Shown here: positions 18,005 to 28,773 of the stretch, piece after piece
How positions within the stretch are numbered: the stretch's first letter is position 1
How the letters are laid out: each line of letters begins with the position of its first letter
From: Sulfuricurvum sp. PD_MW2
GTDB taxonomy: Bacteria > Campylobacterota > Campylobacteria > Campylobacterales > Sulfurimonadaceae
DNA length: 45,878 bases
Direction: 5' to 3'
NCBI RefSeq assembly: GCF_002633015.1
Contig: NZ_NSIU01000016.1
Coordinates: forward strand, 1 to 45,878
The notes under the pieces: generated by a model
Told to the model about the DNA's origin: nothing
What the model saw: only the letters and a program-made list of their open reading frames with translations
Database searches by the model: none
Translations under genes and position numbers: made by a program

Positions 18005-18979
18005 TTAGATAGGAAGAACTCGGATCTTTTGTGAAAGTTTCTCTTTGAGGGTTGCTTCAATCGCATAAAGCGTCCCTGTACTAGAACTTGCACAGCCCGA
18101 ACACGCACCCAAATAGCGAATATAGACATCAATATAATCCGGTGAATCTTTAATATCGATAACTTCCATATTTCCGCCGTCCATAATCAAAAACTGACGG
18201 ATCGACTCATCGATAACACTATCGATTGCTTTGATTTTTTGAACCAACGTCATCGCTTCGAAATCACCATGACTTCCCGCATCTGCAGCAGCCCGCATCT
18301 TCTCTTGATCCATCTCGGCACGAACATCTGCAAGGATATCAACGAGATAGTATTCACGTGCTTCGTGTCCGCCCGGCTTGATACATGACTTACAGAATCC
18401 GCCTGCTTTTGTATAGTCGGTGATCTGTTCTACCGTTTTGAGATCATTCAGACGAATCACTTCCCGCAATGTCCCCAGACTTACACGAGCACATTCACAT
18501 ACAATGATTTCATCTTCAAAACTTGATTCATCAACACCAAGGTAGAGCCCTGCCGCTTTTTTGATAACGTCATACGCCATAACCGAACAGTGCATTTTTT
18601 GCGGTGGAACGGCAGGTACATCCGGAGCGTCACGCAATGCAAATTCTACGTCGATATTAGTGATTTTAACCGCTTCTTGAACTTTTTTACCGATACACAG
18701 TTGTGTCATCATATCCGAACTTGCGATCGCAGTACCACAGCCGAAACTTTTAAATTTTGAGTTTACGATTACATCCGTTACCGGATCAACTTCCCAGTAC
18801 AAACGGACCGCATCACCACAGCTCTCTGCTCCGAAATCGGCAACAATCAGCTTGTGTCCTGCTGCGGCAGCTTCTTCTTCCGTAATTTCCCCCTGATGCT
18901 GAGGGTTATTCATCAATGTTGTTACTTTATTAGAATATTGATCCCAAAGAGATCCGCCCAAAAGATCATTTTTAGCCAT
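18005..18979 (-). CDS. nifU: Fe-S cluster scaffold NifU (three-domain)
   Basis: The 324-residue protein has all three NifU domains. An IscU-like N-terminus has cluster cysteines in KSFGCGTAIASSD, in AESCGDA and in KMHCSVMA. A central BFD-like [2Fe-2S] domain has CEC...CKSC near residues 190-230. A C-terminal Nfu domain has the CSGC motif in YLGACSGCASSS. It is the scaffold on which clusters are built from sulfur supplied by NifS. In Campylobacterota this pair is the general housekeeping Fe-S system, not tied to nitrogenase. The frame extends upstream into nifS, but the ATG at 18979 starts the family N-terminus, 13 bases after the nifS stop. Confidence 0.94.
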   Translation of the reverse strand: MAKNDLLGGSLWDQYSNKVTTLMNNPQHQGEITEEEAAAAGHKLIVADFGAESCGDAVRLYWEVDPVTDVIVNSKFKSFGCGTAIASSDMMTQLCIGKKVQEAVKITNIDVEFALRDAPDVPAVPPQKMHCSVMAYDVIKKAAGLYLGVDESSFEDEIIVCECARVSLGTLREVIRLNDLKTVEQITDYTKAGGFCKSCIKPGGHEAREYYLVDILADVRAEMDQEKMRAAADAGSHGDFEAMTLVQKIKAIDSVIDESIRQFLIMDGGNMEVIDIKDSPDYIDVYIRYLGACSGCASSSTGTLYAIEATLKEKLSQKIRVLPI

Positions 18980-18992
18980 AACGTATTCCTTA

Positions 18993-20252
<1,260 letters not shown>

Positions 20253-20367
20253 TTGTTTAGCTTTTGGGATAATAGTGCAAACGATGTTATAGTAACCTTA
20301 AGGGTTTTTTATATTTAGTAGTATTTAAGAATTCACTGAATTACTAAGATATTAGTTATGGTAGATT

Positions 20368-20401
20368 GATTTTTCCTATCTGCATTTAGATAGGAAAAAT
20401 C
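20368..20401 (-). terminator. 14-bp perfect hairpin after the exported-protein pair
   Basis: GATTTTTCCTATCT and its exact reverse complement flank a six-base loop, beginning seven bases after the stop of the minus-strand gene at 20408. The stem is long but AT-rich, and no U-run follows on the minus strand. It may be a terminator, a 3'-end protecting hairpin or a protein site. The remaining bases from 20208 to 20407 hold the nifS leader and operator and nothing else I can support. Confidence 0.5.
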
Positions 20402-20407
20402 GGGCAT

Positions 20408-20911
20408 TTACAGCGATTTCATTTTCTCTTCAAAAAGAATTTTGTCCAAACTGTTATAGAACCCCTGATACCATGCACTGTCATTTATATGACCACTTCC
20501 GATCATCGCATAACGCCCTGTTAATGGTACCGGAATCGGTAGAGATATTCCGGCAAATCCGACTTGACCGGTATTGGCTTTCTTCTCCATTACATTATAG
20601 CTTGCGATCATCCCAACAGAAGAGGTTGTAGGTGTCACTGGTTTAAATGATATGGATACGGTAATCTCGGTAATCGTATCTTTATTGTACTGATCACCTC
20701 TGGCCGTTATAACACCATTTTCTTTAGTAACCGTCACAATGTTCATCTTGGATTGCATGAGCGTTTTTTTGAGCCCTTCAAACAGCTCATCTACGCTATA
20801 CATGATTTCTCGTTGTTTATACCCTTCATTTCCTTCATTAACCGCAGTAGAAGGTGTATCCGCCATCAAAACATTCACCCAAAAGGCAGCAAGTAAAAAA
20901 ATGATTTTCAT
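20408..20911 (-). CDS. Exported protein of unknown function (167 residues)
   Basis: The protein has a cleavable signal peptide (about residues 1-17, with a cleavage site near LMA-DT). The mature part of about 150 residues has alternating helix and strand character and no cysteine, so it is probably periplasmic. I see no catalytic motif and do not recognise the family. A helix-rich start (SVDELFEGLKKTL) is followed by beta-rich stretches, as in small secreted alpha/beta folds. It lies two bases after the lipoprotein gene at 20914-21249, so the two are probably one transcript and may act together. Confidence 0.7.
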   Translation of the reverse strand: MKIIFLLAAFWVNVLMADTPSTAVNEGNEGYKQREIMYSVDELFEGLKKTLMQSKMNIVTVTKENGVITARGDQYNKDTITEITVSISFKPVTPTTSSVGMIASYNVMEKKANTGQVGFAGISLPIPVPLTGRYAMIGSGHINDSAWYQGFYNSLDKILFEEKMKSL

Positions 20912-20913
20912 AA

Positions 20914-21249
20914 TTACTCTTCTGCAGCTACCGGCAATTTACAACTAAACGTACCGATATGCTTTACTTTGCCGTCGACGAATTTAATGATCAGATTATG
21001 GTACGTTCGGCTTTTTGTCTTCGGGTCATTCACATCCCCTTCGTATTTCCAAACCTCTTCATTATTAATTCTTTGCATGCTTGTAGGTCGCATCGGCATC
21101 ATTGCACTTACCGTACTTTGATTCATATCATTGACAATACGGTATGAATTACCAATAACATCATTCAAAGGAAGTTGCTCTTTTCCTCCACATCCTACCA
21201 ACAGGACACCCATCATACCTACTGCAACCAAGCTTGTTAGCTTTAACAT
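20914..21249 (-). CDS. Small lipoprotein of unknown function (111 residues)
   Basis: A signal peptide ends in the lipobox LVGC (Cys near residue 20), giving a mature lipoprotein of about 90 residues. The core WKYEG...NLIIKFVDGKVKHIG pattern, Trp-x-Tyr followed by a strand and a charged turn, vaguely resembles small BamE/SmpA-type lipoproteins, but the Gly-Pro signature of that family is missing, so I do not assign it. The leader contains GGGAGTGGTG before the ATG. It is first in a two-gene unit with the exported protein two bases downstream. Confidence 0.7.
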   Translation of the reverse strand: MLKLTSLVAVGMMGVLLVGCGGKEQLPLNDVIGNSYRIVNDMNQSTVSAMMPMRPTSMQRINNEEVWKYEGDVNDPKTKSRTYHNLIIKFVDGKVKHIGTFSCKLPVAAEE

Positions 21250-21367
21250 TCACCACTCCCATAATAAATAAAGTAAAACCTTCAGATCAACTCTTCACAA
21301 AAATAAGCAAGAACTGATGTGAACATTCTATACTATTTGGTCTTACTTTCTATTCACTAGTTGTTCA

Positions 21368-22675
21368 TTATCCCATCATCAGAGCGATCAACTGATCTAT
21401 TGTCTCTTGATAACCGCTGGCATTCATCGCTTCTTGGGAAAGAAATGCTTCCATTTTCTCTTTTTTAGCAATCGCTTCATCGAGTTCACGATCCGTTCCT
21501 CTAACGTATGCACCAATACGAATGAGCATCTCATTTTCTTTGAGTAATGTATAAAGGCGACGAAACCGTCTTACGGCAGCGAGATGTTCAGGAGTGATAA
21601 TATCGTTCATGACCCGTGAGGCAGAATTGAGAATATGGATCGGTGGATAAATCCCAAAATCGGTGAGTTCACGCGAGAGGACAATGTGACCATCCAAAAT
21701 CGATCGTGACTGATCGGCAATCGGATCGCTCAAATCGTCCCCCTCAACCAAAACCGTAAAAAAGGCCGTAATCGAACCGTTACCTTCCTCTTTCCCTGCA
21801 CGTTCCATCAACTGAGGCAATAAAGTCAATGAGGACGGTGGGTACCCTTTTGAAGTCGGCGGTTCCCCAAGCGCTAATCCAATCTCCCGCTGTGCCATTG
21901 CAAAACGGGTCACCGAGTCCATCATAAAAAGGACATCTCTCCCTTGCGATTTAAAATACTCCGCGACGCTCATAGCACTAAATGCACCATATTTACGCAT
22001 CAGTGGGGAATCATCACTCGTCGCAACGACCAAAACGGTGTTCTCCAAATTACCACCGAGGCTTTTTTCGATAAATTCAGGAACCTCACGCCCCCTCTCA
22101 CCAATCAGAGCGACTACTTTAATCGGAGCATCGGCTCCTCGGACAATCATCCCCATTAATGTCGATTTTCCGACTCCGCTGCCCGCAAAAATACCGAGTT
22201 TTTGACCTTTTCCACACGTTAAAAGACCATCGATTGTTTTGACTCCGACACTGAAGGGTTCATCGATCATCCCCCGCTTCATCGCAGCAATAGGTGCTTT
22301 TATGATCGATTCAAGGGCAGAGGAACCTATCGGCCCTTTTCCATCAATCGGATTCATAAACGGATCGACTACCCGTCCGAGCAACCCATCGCCTACTTCG
22401 ATCATCATTCCGCTCTGATTCGGATAGACTTTATCGCCCGCCCGAAATCCCTCTACAAAACGAAACGGGGTGATAAAAAAACGGTTGCGTTCTACTTCAC
22501 TCACCATTCCCAATGCTTCCGCACCGCTCGTTTCCGATACCATCAGCACCGTATCGCCGATACTCACATGGAGCCCTTCGGCGATGATTACGGTAGGGCT
22601 GATTTTCATTACCGTACCGAATACGGTCGTGAGTTTTTCAGTCCCCAAACGGCTGCGAAGCGATTTTAACGGCAT
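21368..22675 (-). CDS. fliI: Flagellar export ATPase FliI
   Basis: The 435-residue F1-beta-like ATPase powers flagellar type III export. Walker A is GIFAGSGVGKST near residues 164-175, Walker B is DVLFMMDSVTRFA near 248-260, and the T3S signature GEPPTSKGYPPS follows. The C-terminal helical domain is complete. A virulence-type secretion homologue is less likely because folE and ordinary core genes surround it and no other secretion gene is near. It follows folE with a gap of three bases; no other flagellar gene is in the window. Confidence 0.94.
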   Translation of the reverse strand: MPLKSLRSRLGTEKLTTVFGTVMKISPTVIIAEGLHVSIGDTVLMVSETSGAEALGMVSEVERNRFFITPFRFVEGFRAGDKVYPNQSGMMIEVGDGLLGRVVDPFMNPIDGKGPIGSSALESIIKAPIAAMKRGMIDEPFSVGVKTIDGLLTCGKGQKLGIFAGSGVGKSTLMGMIVRGADAPIKVVALIGERGREVPEFIEKSLGGNLENTVLVVATSDDSPLMRKYGAFSAMSVAEYFKSQGRDVLFMMDSVTRFAMAQREIGLALGEPPTSKGYPPSSLTLLPQLMERAGKEEGNGSITAFFTVLVEGDDLSDPIADQSRSILDGHIVLSRELTDFGIYPPIHILNSASRVMNDIITPEHLAAVRRFRRLYTLLKENEMLIRIGAYVRGTDRELDEAIAKKEKMEAFLSQEAMNASGYQETIDQLIALMMG

Positions 22676-22678
22676 ATC

Positions 22679-23263
22679 TTAGTAACGATTCCCGCTTGAT
22701 GAGTTGATGAGACTAAAAAATTCCATACGGGTCTTCTCATCACGTTTGAACAATCCTCGCAATGCACTCGAGGTAGTGGTTGAACTGATTTTTTCAACAC
22801 CGCGCATCTCCATGCACATATGACGTGCTTGAATGACAACCGCAACCCCTTTGGGGCTGATCGCTTCCATCAATGCGTCGGCAATCTGTTCGGTCAGCTG
22901 CTCTTGAATCTGCATACGACGTGAAAACACATCGACTACACGGGGAATTTTTGAAAGCCCGACCACTTTCCCATCCGGAATGTACGCAACATGAGCCCGA
23001 CCGATAATCGGCAGAAGATGGTGTTCACACGTCGAATAAAACTCGATATCTTTGATCAGCACCATCTCATCGTTTGAGCTTTGAAACATCGCCGAATTTA
23101 GAATGAGCTGAGGATCTTCTTTATATCCGCCAAACATAAACTCATACGCTTTCAAAACGCGCTCAGGTGTTTTGAGCAATCCTTCTCGCTCTACATCTTC
23201 ACCGACGTGCGTGATCATCGTTTTCACCGCATTGATAAATTGTTCGTTACGATCTAATCCCAT
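22679..23263 (-). CDS. folE: GTP cyclohydrolase I
   Basis: The 194-residue enzyme makes dihydroneopterin triphosphate from GTP, the first step of folate synthesis. Zinc ligands are in [14 protein letters not shown] (Cys and His, near residues 82-85) and in [11 protein letters not shown] (Cys near 153). Type IA length and motifs are standard. The gene is transcribed with fliI, three bases apart, and is divergent from tig. Confidence 0.96.
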   Translation of the reverse strand: MGLDRNEQFINAVKTMITHVGEDVEREGLLKTPERVLKAYEFMFGGYKEDPQLILNSAMFQSSNDEMVLIKDIEFYSTCEHHLLPIIGRAHVAYIPDGKVVGLSKIPRVVDVFSRRMQIQEQLTEQIADALMEAISPKGVAVVIQARHMCMEMRGVEKISSTTTSSALRGLFKRDEKTRMEFFSLINSSSGNRY

Positions 23264-23307
23264 AGCTGCTCATTCCTATTAAATATTGCTATTACTCTAT
23301 CATGACT

Positions 23308-23335
23308 TTGCTTTTATTTTAATTCAGCGTACAAT
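23308..23335 (+). promoter_or_regulatory. Candidate promoter for tig-clpP-GGDEF-def
   Basis: TTGCTT at 23308-23313 and TACAAT at 23330-23335 are separated by 16 bases, the best sigma70-like pair in the folE-tig gap. It would give a leader of about 57 bases to the tig ATG at 23399. Confidence 0.4.
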
Positions 23336-23398
23336 TAACCCTTTTTGGATATTATTGCCGCTATTTACTCTAATAAGAGACGTTATAAAAGGGATTCA

Positions 23399-24694
23399 AT
23401 GCAAATTACAACCAATAAAATCGACTCGGCTAATGCGAAAATCAACGCAGCTATCACTCGCGGTACTATCGATGCAAACATCGAAAAAATCGCCAACCAA
23501 CTCTCAAAAGAGGCAAAAATTGCAGGATTCCGTAAAGGAAAAGTGCCGGTAAGTGCGGTTAAAAAACAATACGGTGAGCGTTTGGTACAAGATGCCGAAG
23601 CACAAGCACTGCGTGACCTTTTGAGTGCAGGTCTTAAAGAGATGGAAATCGCATCTGACGCCCTTATCGGTGAACCGCAAATCGCTAAATTTGAGAAAAA
23701 CGATAACGGTATCGACGTAGAAGTCGTTATCGCAACCCGCCCTGCAATCACCCTTGGGGATTACACGGCAATGGTTCCGGCAGTTGAAAAGCCGGCAATT
23801 GATGATGCAGCAGTTATGGCACGTATCGAAGAACTCGCTTCTGCACAAGCACCACTTGTTAATGTCGATGAAGATCGCGCATTGGTAAGCGGTGATACAG
23901 CGCTTATCGATTTTGAAGGTTTCGTAGATGGTGAAGCGTTCCCGGGCGGCAAAGCTGAAGAGTTCTCTCTTCGTCTAGGAAGCGGTCAATTCATCCCAGG
24001 ATTCGAAGATCAAGTGATCGGAATGAAAAAAGGTGAAGAAAAAACCATCGCCGTCACTTTCCCGGAAAATTACGGCGGAGAAAAACTTGCAGGAAAACCG
24101 GCTGAATTCAAAGTGAAAGTTCACGCTATCCAAGCCAAAGAAGCGGTAACCGTGGATGAGGAATTGGCGAAAAAAATGCTTCCTGGATTTGAAGATGCAA
24201 GCGTTGATATGCTCAAAGAAAAAGTAAAAGAACAACTCGAAACGGAAGCAATGAGCGTTAAATACAACGACGAGCTCAAACCGGCGCTAATGGAAACGTT
24301 TGTAAGCGCATTCACCATCGATCTTCCAGAATTCATCGTTGAACAAGAGATGGATATGGCACTCAATAAAAAAGCACGTGAAATGAGCGAAGCAGAGCTT
24401 GAAGAACTTCGTAACGATGCTGAAAAAGTAAAAGCGATGCGTGAAACATTCCGTGATGATGCATGCCGCGCTGTTAAAGCTACTTTCATTGTTGATGCAT
24501 TGGCGAAAGCAGAAAACATCAGCGTGAATGAACAAGAGCTTATGCAAACTATCTACTACGAAGCGATGCAAATGGGTCAAGATCCGATGGCGATCTACAA
24601 ACACTATCAAGAATCAGGATATCTTCCTGCGATTCAAATGGCGATGATCGAAGATCGTGTTCTCAGCAAATTGCTTAACGATAAAATCAAGTAA
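23399..24694 (+). CDS. tig: Trigger factor
   Basis: The 431-residue ribosome-bound chaperone has the ribosome-binding loop signature GFRKGKVP near residues 42-49. A central FKBP-type prolyl isomerase domain (about 150-240, with [19 protein letters not shown]) follows, and then the long helical C-terminal arms. It acts on nascent chains at the exit tunnel. The frame is open upstream to 23345, but ATG 23399 starts the family N-terminus ([10 protein letters not shown]) with AAAGGGA before it. clpP begins five bases after the stop, the tig-clpP order common across bacteria. Confidence 0.96.
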   Translation: MQITTNKIDSANAKINAAITRGTIDANIEKIANQLSKEAKIAGFRKGKVPVSAVKKQYGERLVQDAEAQALRDLLSAGLKEMEIASDALIGEPQIAKFEKNDNGIDVEVVIATRPAITLGDYTAMVPAVEKPAIDDAAVMARIEELASAQAPLVNVDEDRALVSGDTALIDFEGFVDGEAFPGGKAEEFSLRLGSGQFIPGFEDQVIGMKKGEEKTIAVTFPENYGGEKLAGKPAEFKVKVHAIQAKEAVTVDEELAKKMLPGFEDASVDMLKEKVKEQLETEAMSVKYNDELKPALMETFVSAFTIDLPEFIVEQEMDMALNKKAREMSEAELEELRNDAEKVKAMRETFRDDACRAVKATFIVDALAKAENISVNEQELMQTIYYEAMQMGQDPMAIYKHYQESGYLPAIQMAMIEDRVLSKLLNDKIK

Positions 24695-24699
24695 TTGCA

Positions 24700-25296
24700 A
24701 TGAGTTACATCCCTTACGTCATTGAAAAAACAGGGCGTGGAGAGCGATCTTACGATATCTACTCCCGTCTTTTAAAAGACCGTATTATTATGCTCAGCGG
24801 TGAAGTGAACGATGCCGTTTCTTCTTCTATCGTAGCGCAGTTACTGTTTTTAGAAGCCGAAGACCCTCAAAAAGATATCTATTTTTATATCAATTCTCCC
24901 GGCGGCGTAATCACTTCTGGGATGGCAATTTATGATACGATGAACTACATTCGTCCGGATGTGTGTACCATTTGTATCGGTCAAGCCGCTTCAATGGGGG
25001 CATTTTTGCTCAGTTCAGGTGCAAAAGGGAAACGTTATGCTCTCCCTCATGCACGCATCATGATTCATCAGCCTCTCGGCGGAGCGCAAGGTCAAGCGAC
25101 AGACATTGAAATCCAAGCCAAAGAGATTTTGCGCATGAAAGCCGAACTCAATGAAATCTTGGCAAAAAATTGCGGACAAACCGTCAAAAAACTCGAAAAA
25201 GATACCGATCGCGACAACTTTATGTCAGCTGCGGAAGCAGTAGAATATGGTATCATTGATGAAGTATTGGTTCAAAAAGAAAAAGAAGAGAAATAA
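24700..25296 (+). CDS. clpP: ATP-dependent Clp protease proteolytic subunit
   Basis: The 198-residue serine protease has the full triad: Ser98 in GQAASMGA, His123 in MIHQPLGG and Asp in the EKDTDRDNF region near residue 172. It assembles as a double heptamer with ClpX or ClpA. The N-terminus [22 protein letters not shown] is canonical for ClpP without a long propeptide. No Shine-Dalgarno stands out in the five bases after tig, so translation is likely coupled to tig. Confidence 0.97.
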   Translation: MSYIPYVIEKTGRGERSYDIYSRLLKDRIIMLSGEVNDAVSSSIVAQLLFLEAEDPQKDIYFYINSPGGVITSGMAIYDTMNYIRPDVCTICIGQAASMGAFLLSSGAKGKRYALPHARIMIHQPLGGAQGQATDIEIQAKEILRMKAELNEILAKNCGQTVKKLEKDTDRDNFMSAAEAVEYGIIDEVLVQKEKEEK

Positions 25297-25308
25297 GGGA
25301 TAAGCACC

Positions 25309-26355
25309 ATGGCAACTCTCAGCAATCTCAAACGTACTCAGCGAACGATCATAACGAAAAACAATGAAGAAAATACCTTCATTAATACTTCAGCGCTGAG
25401 CGATCCTACCAGCGATCTTGAGATTTTTGCGAAAGAGGTGCTAAACGCACTGATCTCGGATAATCTTCCCCCCACCCCAAATAATTTTGCTCTTTACTTC
25501 GACCGCATTTTAGAAGACAAAAGTGAAAGTCTACGTCGACAAATCGGCTCTATTTTAGAGCTTGAAGAGGGCAACCAAGAAGAATCCAGCATCGAACTTG
25601 AGAAAATCCTCAAACAAGGTTTTTCCTCCGTTAAAAGTATTTTGCAATTGAGCGCAACTCTTTATAAAAATATCTCTTTAATGGAGAAAATTTTAGAAAA
25701 ACGACAAGACGAAATCAAGGACATCCCTTCACTGAGCGGTGCCAATGATCTTTTAGCATCTCTTGGCGACGATGTCGGAAAACTCAGTTCCATCCTCAAA
25801 AAGCAAGTTTCGCACATGAAAACGATTTATGAGGAAACCGCTACGATTGTCAAGCAAGTTGAAAATGAAACCATTTTTGATAACCAATTCGGTGTCTATA
25901 ACAAACGGTTTTTGATCACAAAATTGGAGCAAGAAGTTCATCTCATCGATGAGTTCAAACACAAAAGTTCTCTTATTACCGTTCGATTGACAAAAGCAAC
26001 CGGCGAGATAGTGCAAAGTGAAAAAGCACAACATTTGATGGTCCGTACCGTAGCTCGCCTTCTCCTTAAAACATCGCGTCGCAGCGATACCGTAGCTCAT
26101 TACGGTAGTGGGATTTTTGCGATGATGCTCAAGCACACCGATATCGAAAGTGCCAAGCGCGCATCCGAGCGGCTTTATGATCTTGTTTCATCGAGCAACT
26201 TCTTTATCTCAGAACATGAAATCCAGCTCCGTATTGCTATCGGTATTGCAGAACTCACTACTGCCCGCAGCGTAGATCAAACCCTAATCTGTGCTCTTGA
26301 AGCGATGGATGCCGCAGAAAACAATCCAAAACTCCGCTTCATGGTCGGCAATTAA
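25309..26355 (+). CDS. Protein with degenerate GGDEF domain
   Basis: The 348-residue protein has a helical N-terminal part (about 1-185) with coiled-coil potential and a C-terminal region (about 190-345) with GGDEF-domain spacing (DNQFGVYNKRFLITKLEQEV, then RRSDTVAHYGSGIFAMML). The active-site GG[DE]EF is replaced by Tyr-Gly-Ser-Gly-Ile-Phe, so cyclase activity is not expected; it may bind nucleotide or act as a scaffold. It lacks a signal peptide and membrane helices. It sits between clpP (12 bases) and def (7 bases) and is presumably cotranscribed. Confidence 0.78.
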   Translation: MATLSNLKRTQRTIITKNNEENTFINTSALSDPTSDLEIFAKEVLNALISDNLPPTPNNFALYFDRILEDKSESLRRQIGSILELEEGNQEESSIELEKILKQGFSSVKSILQLSATLYKNISLMEKILEKRQDEIKDIPSLSGANDLLASLGDDVGKLSSILKKQVSHMKTIYEETATIVKQVENETIFDNQFGVYNKRFLITKLEQEVHLIDEFKHKSSLITVRLTKATGEIVQSEKAQHLMVRTVARLLLKTSRRSDTVAHYGSGIFAMMLKHTDIESAKRASERLYDLVSSSNFFISEHEIQLRIAIGIAELTTARSVDQTLICALEAMDAAENNPKLRFMVGN

Positions 26356-26362
26356 GGCATTT

Positions 26363-26878
26363 ATGACTCTCCCTATTATCACCTATCCCAATAAGCAGCT
26401 CAAAGTTCGTTCATCCGAAGTAATCCAGTTTGATGGATTGCTCCACCAGTTTTTGGATGATATGTTTGATACCATGATGAGCTCTAACGGGATAGGATTG
26501 GCCGCTATCCAAGTCGCCAATCCTATCCGAGTGCTTATACTGTGCATACCGGATGAAGAGGGAAATCAGGGTAAAGAAAATCTCTTGGAGATTATCAACC
26601 CCTCAATTCATAATCCAAAAGGGAATACGCTCTATCAAGAGGGGTGCCTCAGTGTACCGGGGTTTTATGAAGATGTAGAACGCTATGAATCTCTTACGCT
26701 CCATTATCAAAACCGCCATGGAGAACCATGCACCCTCGAAGCGACAGAGCTCCTTGCGATTGCTATTCAACACGAAATCGATCATCTCGACGGAAAACTC
26801 TTTATTGAAAAATTGACCTATAATCGTCGTAAAAAATTTGAAAAAGAGTACAAAAAAGCTCAAAAAGAGAAAAAATAA
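26363..26878 (+). CDS. def: Peptide deformylase
   Basis: The 171-residue metalloenzyme removes the N-formyl group from new proteins. Motif 1 is GIGLAAIQV, with Ile where most have Pro; motif 2 is EGCLSVPG with the metal Cys; motif 3 is QHEIDHLDG with two His ligands and the catalytic Glu. The ATG at 26363 matches the family start; the longer frame from 26291 lies inside the GGDEF gene. It shares a logical unit with tig and clpP at the ribosome exit. A hairpin terminator follows. Confidence 0.96.
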   Translation: MTLPIITYPNKQLKVRSSEVIQFDGLLHQFLDDMFDTMMSSNGIGLAAIQVANPIRVLILCIPDEEGNQGKENLLEIINPSIHNPKGNTLYQEGCLSVPGFYEDVERYESLTLHYQNRHGEPCTLEATELLAIAIQHEIDHLDGKLFIEKLTYNRRKKFEKEYKKAQKEKK

Positions 26879-26887
26879 CCTTCATCT

Positions 26888-26913
26888 AAAATATTGCATC
26901 ATGCAATATTTTT
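26888..26913 (+). terminator. Rho-independent terminator after def
   Basis: AAAATATTGCA and its exact complement form an 11-bp stem with loop TCA, and the descending arm ends in a run of five T. It lies ten bases after the def stop and ends the tig-clpP-def transcript. Confidence 0.75.
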
Positions 26914-26970
26914 CCTCACAGTCAACCATTTTGATACCATAACTGTTAAATTTAATTTCAGGCATACGTC

Positions 26971-28479
26971 ATGAAACAATTACTCTGTGCTACATTCGAA
27001 GGGATTGACGCATCTAGTGTCGAAGTACAATTTACCGCTACAAAAGGGCTGCCAGCATTTACTATAGTCGGTATGGCAAATACAGCAATTACCGAGAGTA
27101 AGGAGCGCGTAAAATCGGCTTTGCTCAGTAATGACTTCATCTTTCCTCCGAAAAGGCTCACGATTAATCTTGCACCGAGTGATATTCGCAAAGAGGGGAG
27201 TCACTTCGATCTTCCAATAGCGGCTTTAATTGCCCTAGGAAATTATGAAGGAGCGTTAAATGATTGGTATGTATTCGGAGAACTAGGCTTGGATGGCACT
27301 GTAACGGAAAATACCCTGCTCTATCCCATCATCCTCTCTTTAGCCAATCAAGGGATAATCAACCGTGCCATCGTTCCAAAAACAAGCCTCTCTAAACTCT
27401 CCAAAATTCCAAATATCACTTTCTACGGGGTTGATACGCTATCCGATACTCTGAATCTTTTGCGTGCCGAAACGCTTCCAGAAGCAACGTCACGTATGGA
27501 TAGCTTCGATTTTAGCCGTTTAATACACCATGAGAAAGCATATTATTACCATGAACGCTATCCCCTCGATTTCATCGAGATCAAAGGTCAAGAACATGCC
27601 AAACGCTCTGCACTCATAGCAGCGGCAGGAATGCATAATCTTTTATTGGAAGGCTCTCCGGGAAGCGGAAAATCGATGATTGCCAAACGACTGGTACATA
27701 TTATGCCGCCGCTTCATAACAATGAGATATTAGAATGTGCAAAACTTGAGATATTGGAAGGCAAAGAGCCCTCTTTTACTCCATCCAGACCTTTTCGATC
27801 CCCACACCACTCTTCGACATCTGCAAGTATTTTCGGAGGCGGAACCCATAAAGCGCAAATCGGCGAAGTCGGTTTGGCACATGGGGGGATACTCTTTTTC
27901 GATGAGTTGCCCCACTTTTCCAAAACTGTCCTTGAAGCATTGCGTGAACCGCTCGAAGATCGTCATATTCGTATCTCACGGGTCAATACGAAAGTGACCT
28001 ATGATGCCAATTTTCTTTTTGTCGGGGCGATGAACCCCTGCCCTTGCGGCAATCTATTCAGCACAACTACGGCATGTCGTTGCAGCGATATCGAGATCAA
28101 CCGGTACAAATCCCGCCTATCCGATCCGTTTTTAGATCGGATTGATCTGTACGTCCAAATGCACGCCGTAAGTGCGGAAGACAAGCCAAGTGTCTCCTCG
28201 CATCAACTTCATAAAAAAGTACGAGAAGCGTTTTTACGGCAAAAAGAGCGGGGGCAGAAATCCCTAAACGGAGCATTGAGCGATGCCGAAATCGCTCACT
28301 ATTGTCCTCTCAACACCGAAACTCAGGAAGTCATCGATCAAGCAATCGGAAGATTTGGATTGTCATTTCGCGCCGTTAGCCGCATACTAAAAGTTGCTCG
28401 CACCATAGCAGATATCGAGGGAAAAGAAAATATCGAGAAAGGGCATCTTCTCGAAGCATTAAGCTATCGCAAACGCTAA
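26971..28479 (+). CDS. comM: ComM/YifB family Mg-chelatase-like ATPase
   Basis: The 502-residue protein has an N-terminal Lon-protease-like domain (about 1-165). The AAA+ magnesium-chelatase domain follows, with Walker A LEGSPGSGKS near residue 225-231, Walker B GILFFDELPHF, and a CPCG...CRC cysteine cluster near 350-370. ComM is a hexameric branch-migration helicase that aids integration of foreign DNA during natural transformation. The gene is separate from def, behind a terminator, with a weak promoter region in 26914-26970. Length and domain order are standard. Confidence 0.93.
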   Translation: MKQLLCATFEGIDASSVEVQFTATKGLPAFTIVGMANTAITESKERVKSALLSNDFIFPPKRLTINLAPSDIRKEGSHFDLPIAALIALGNYEGALNDWYVFGELGLDGTVTENTLLYPIILSLANQGIINRAIVPKTSLSKLSKIPNITFYGVDTLSDTLNLLRAETLPEATSRMDSFDFSRLIHHEKAYYYHERYPLDFIEIKGQEHAKRSALIAAAGMHNLLLEGSPGSGKSMIAKRLVHIMPPLHNNEILECAKLEILEGKEPSFTPSRPFRSPHHSSTSASIFGGGTHKAQIGEVGLAHGGILFFDELPHFSKTVLEALREPLEDRHIRISRVNTKVTYDANFLFVGAMNPCPCGNLFSTTTACRCSDIEINRYKSRLSDPFLDRIDLYVQMHAVSAEDKPSVSSHQLHKKVREAFLRQKERGQKSLNGALSDAEIAHYCPLNTETQEVIDQAIGRFGLSFRAVSRILKVARTIADIEGKENIEKGHLLEALSYRKR

Positions 28480-28530
28480 ATTTTTATCTTGCAACACGAT
28501 TGCCACACTATGACGCTATGATGCGTTCAC

Positions 28531-28536
28531 TATAAT
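28531..28536 (+). promoter_or_regulatory. Promoter -10 for the 62-residue small gene
   Basis: TATAAT at 28531-28536 lies 18 bases before the AAGGGG ribosome site region and gives a short leader of about 12 bases. No matching -35 is evident. Confidence 0.5.
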
Positions 28537-28554
28537 TCTTCGAAGGGGCAATCT

Positions 28555-28743
28555 TTGAATTCGATCAACACCAACCAACCCGCATCATTCACCAATGATA
28601 TGGCGTCAAAAGTACAGCTTCAAAAAAGCAAACCGACTGAAATGGAATCGTCCGAATCATCTGCGAATACGCAAATGAACACTATGAGTTCTTCGGCAGT
28701 AGAAACGACCGGAAAAGGCGGTTTGCTTAATATCACTGCATAA
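28555..28743 (+). CDS. Small Ser/Thr/Met/Asn-rich protein of unknown function
   Basis: The 62-residue frame starts with TTG at 28555, preceded by AAGGGG at about seven bases and by its own TATAAT. It lacks Cys, Trp and Tyr and is rich in Ser, Thr, Asn, Gln and Met, suggesting a disordered or secreted/flagellum-type peptide. The C-terminal GGLLNITA is faintly like the end of small YjfB-type motility proteins, but the similarity is too weak for a name. It is flanked by a promoter and a downstream hairpin, so it looks like a genuine single-gene unit. Confidence 0.6.
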   Translation: MNSINTNQPASFTNDMASKVQLQKSKPTEMESSESSANTQMNTMSSSAVETTGKGGLLNITA

Positions 28744-28773
28744 GTATCACTAGGTATAAGCATCTTTTTACGC

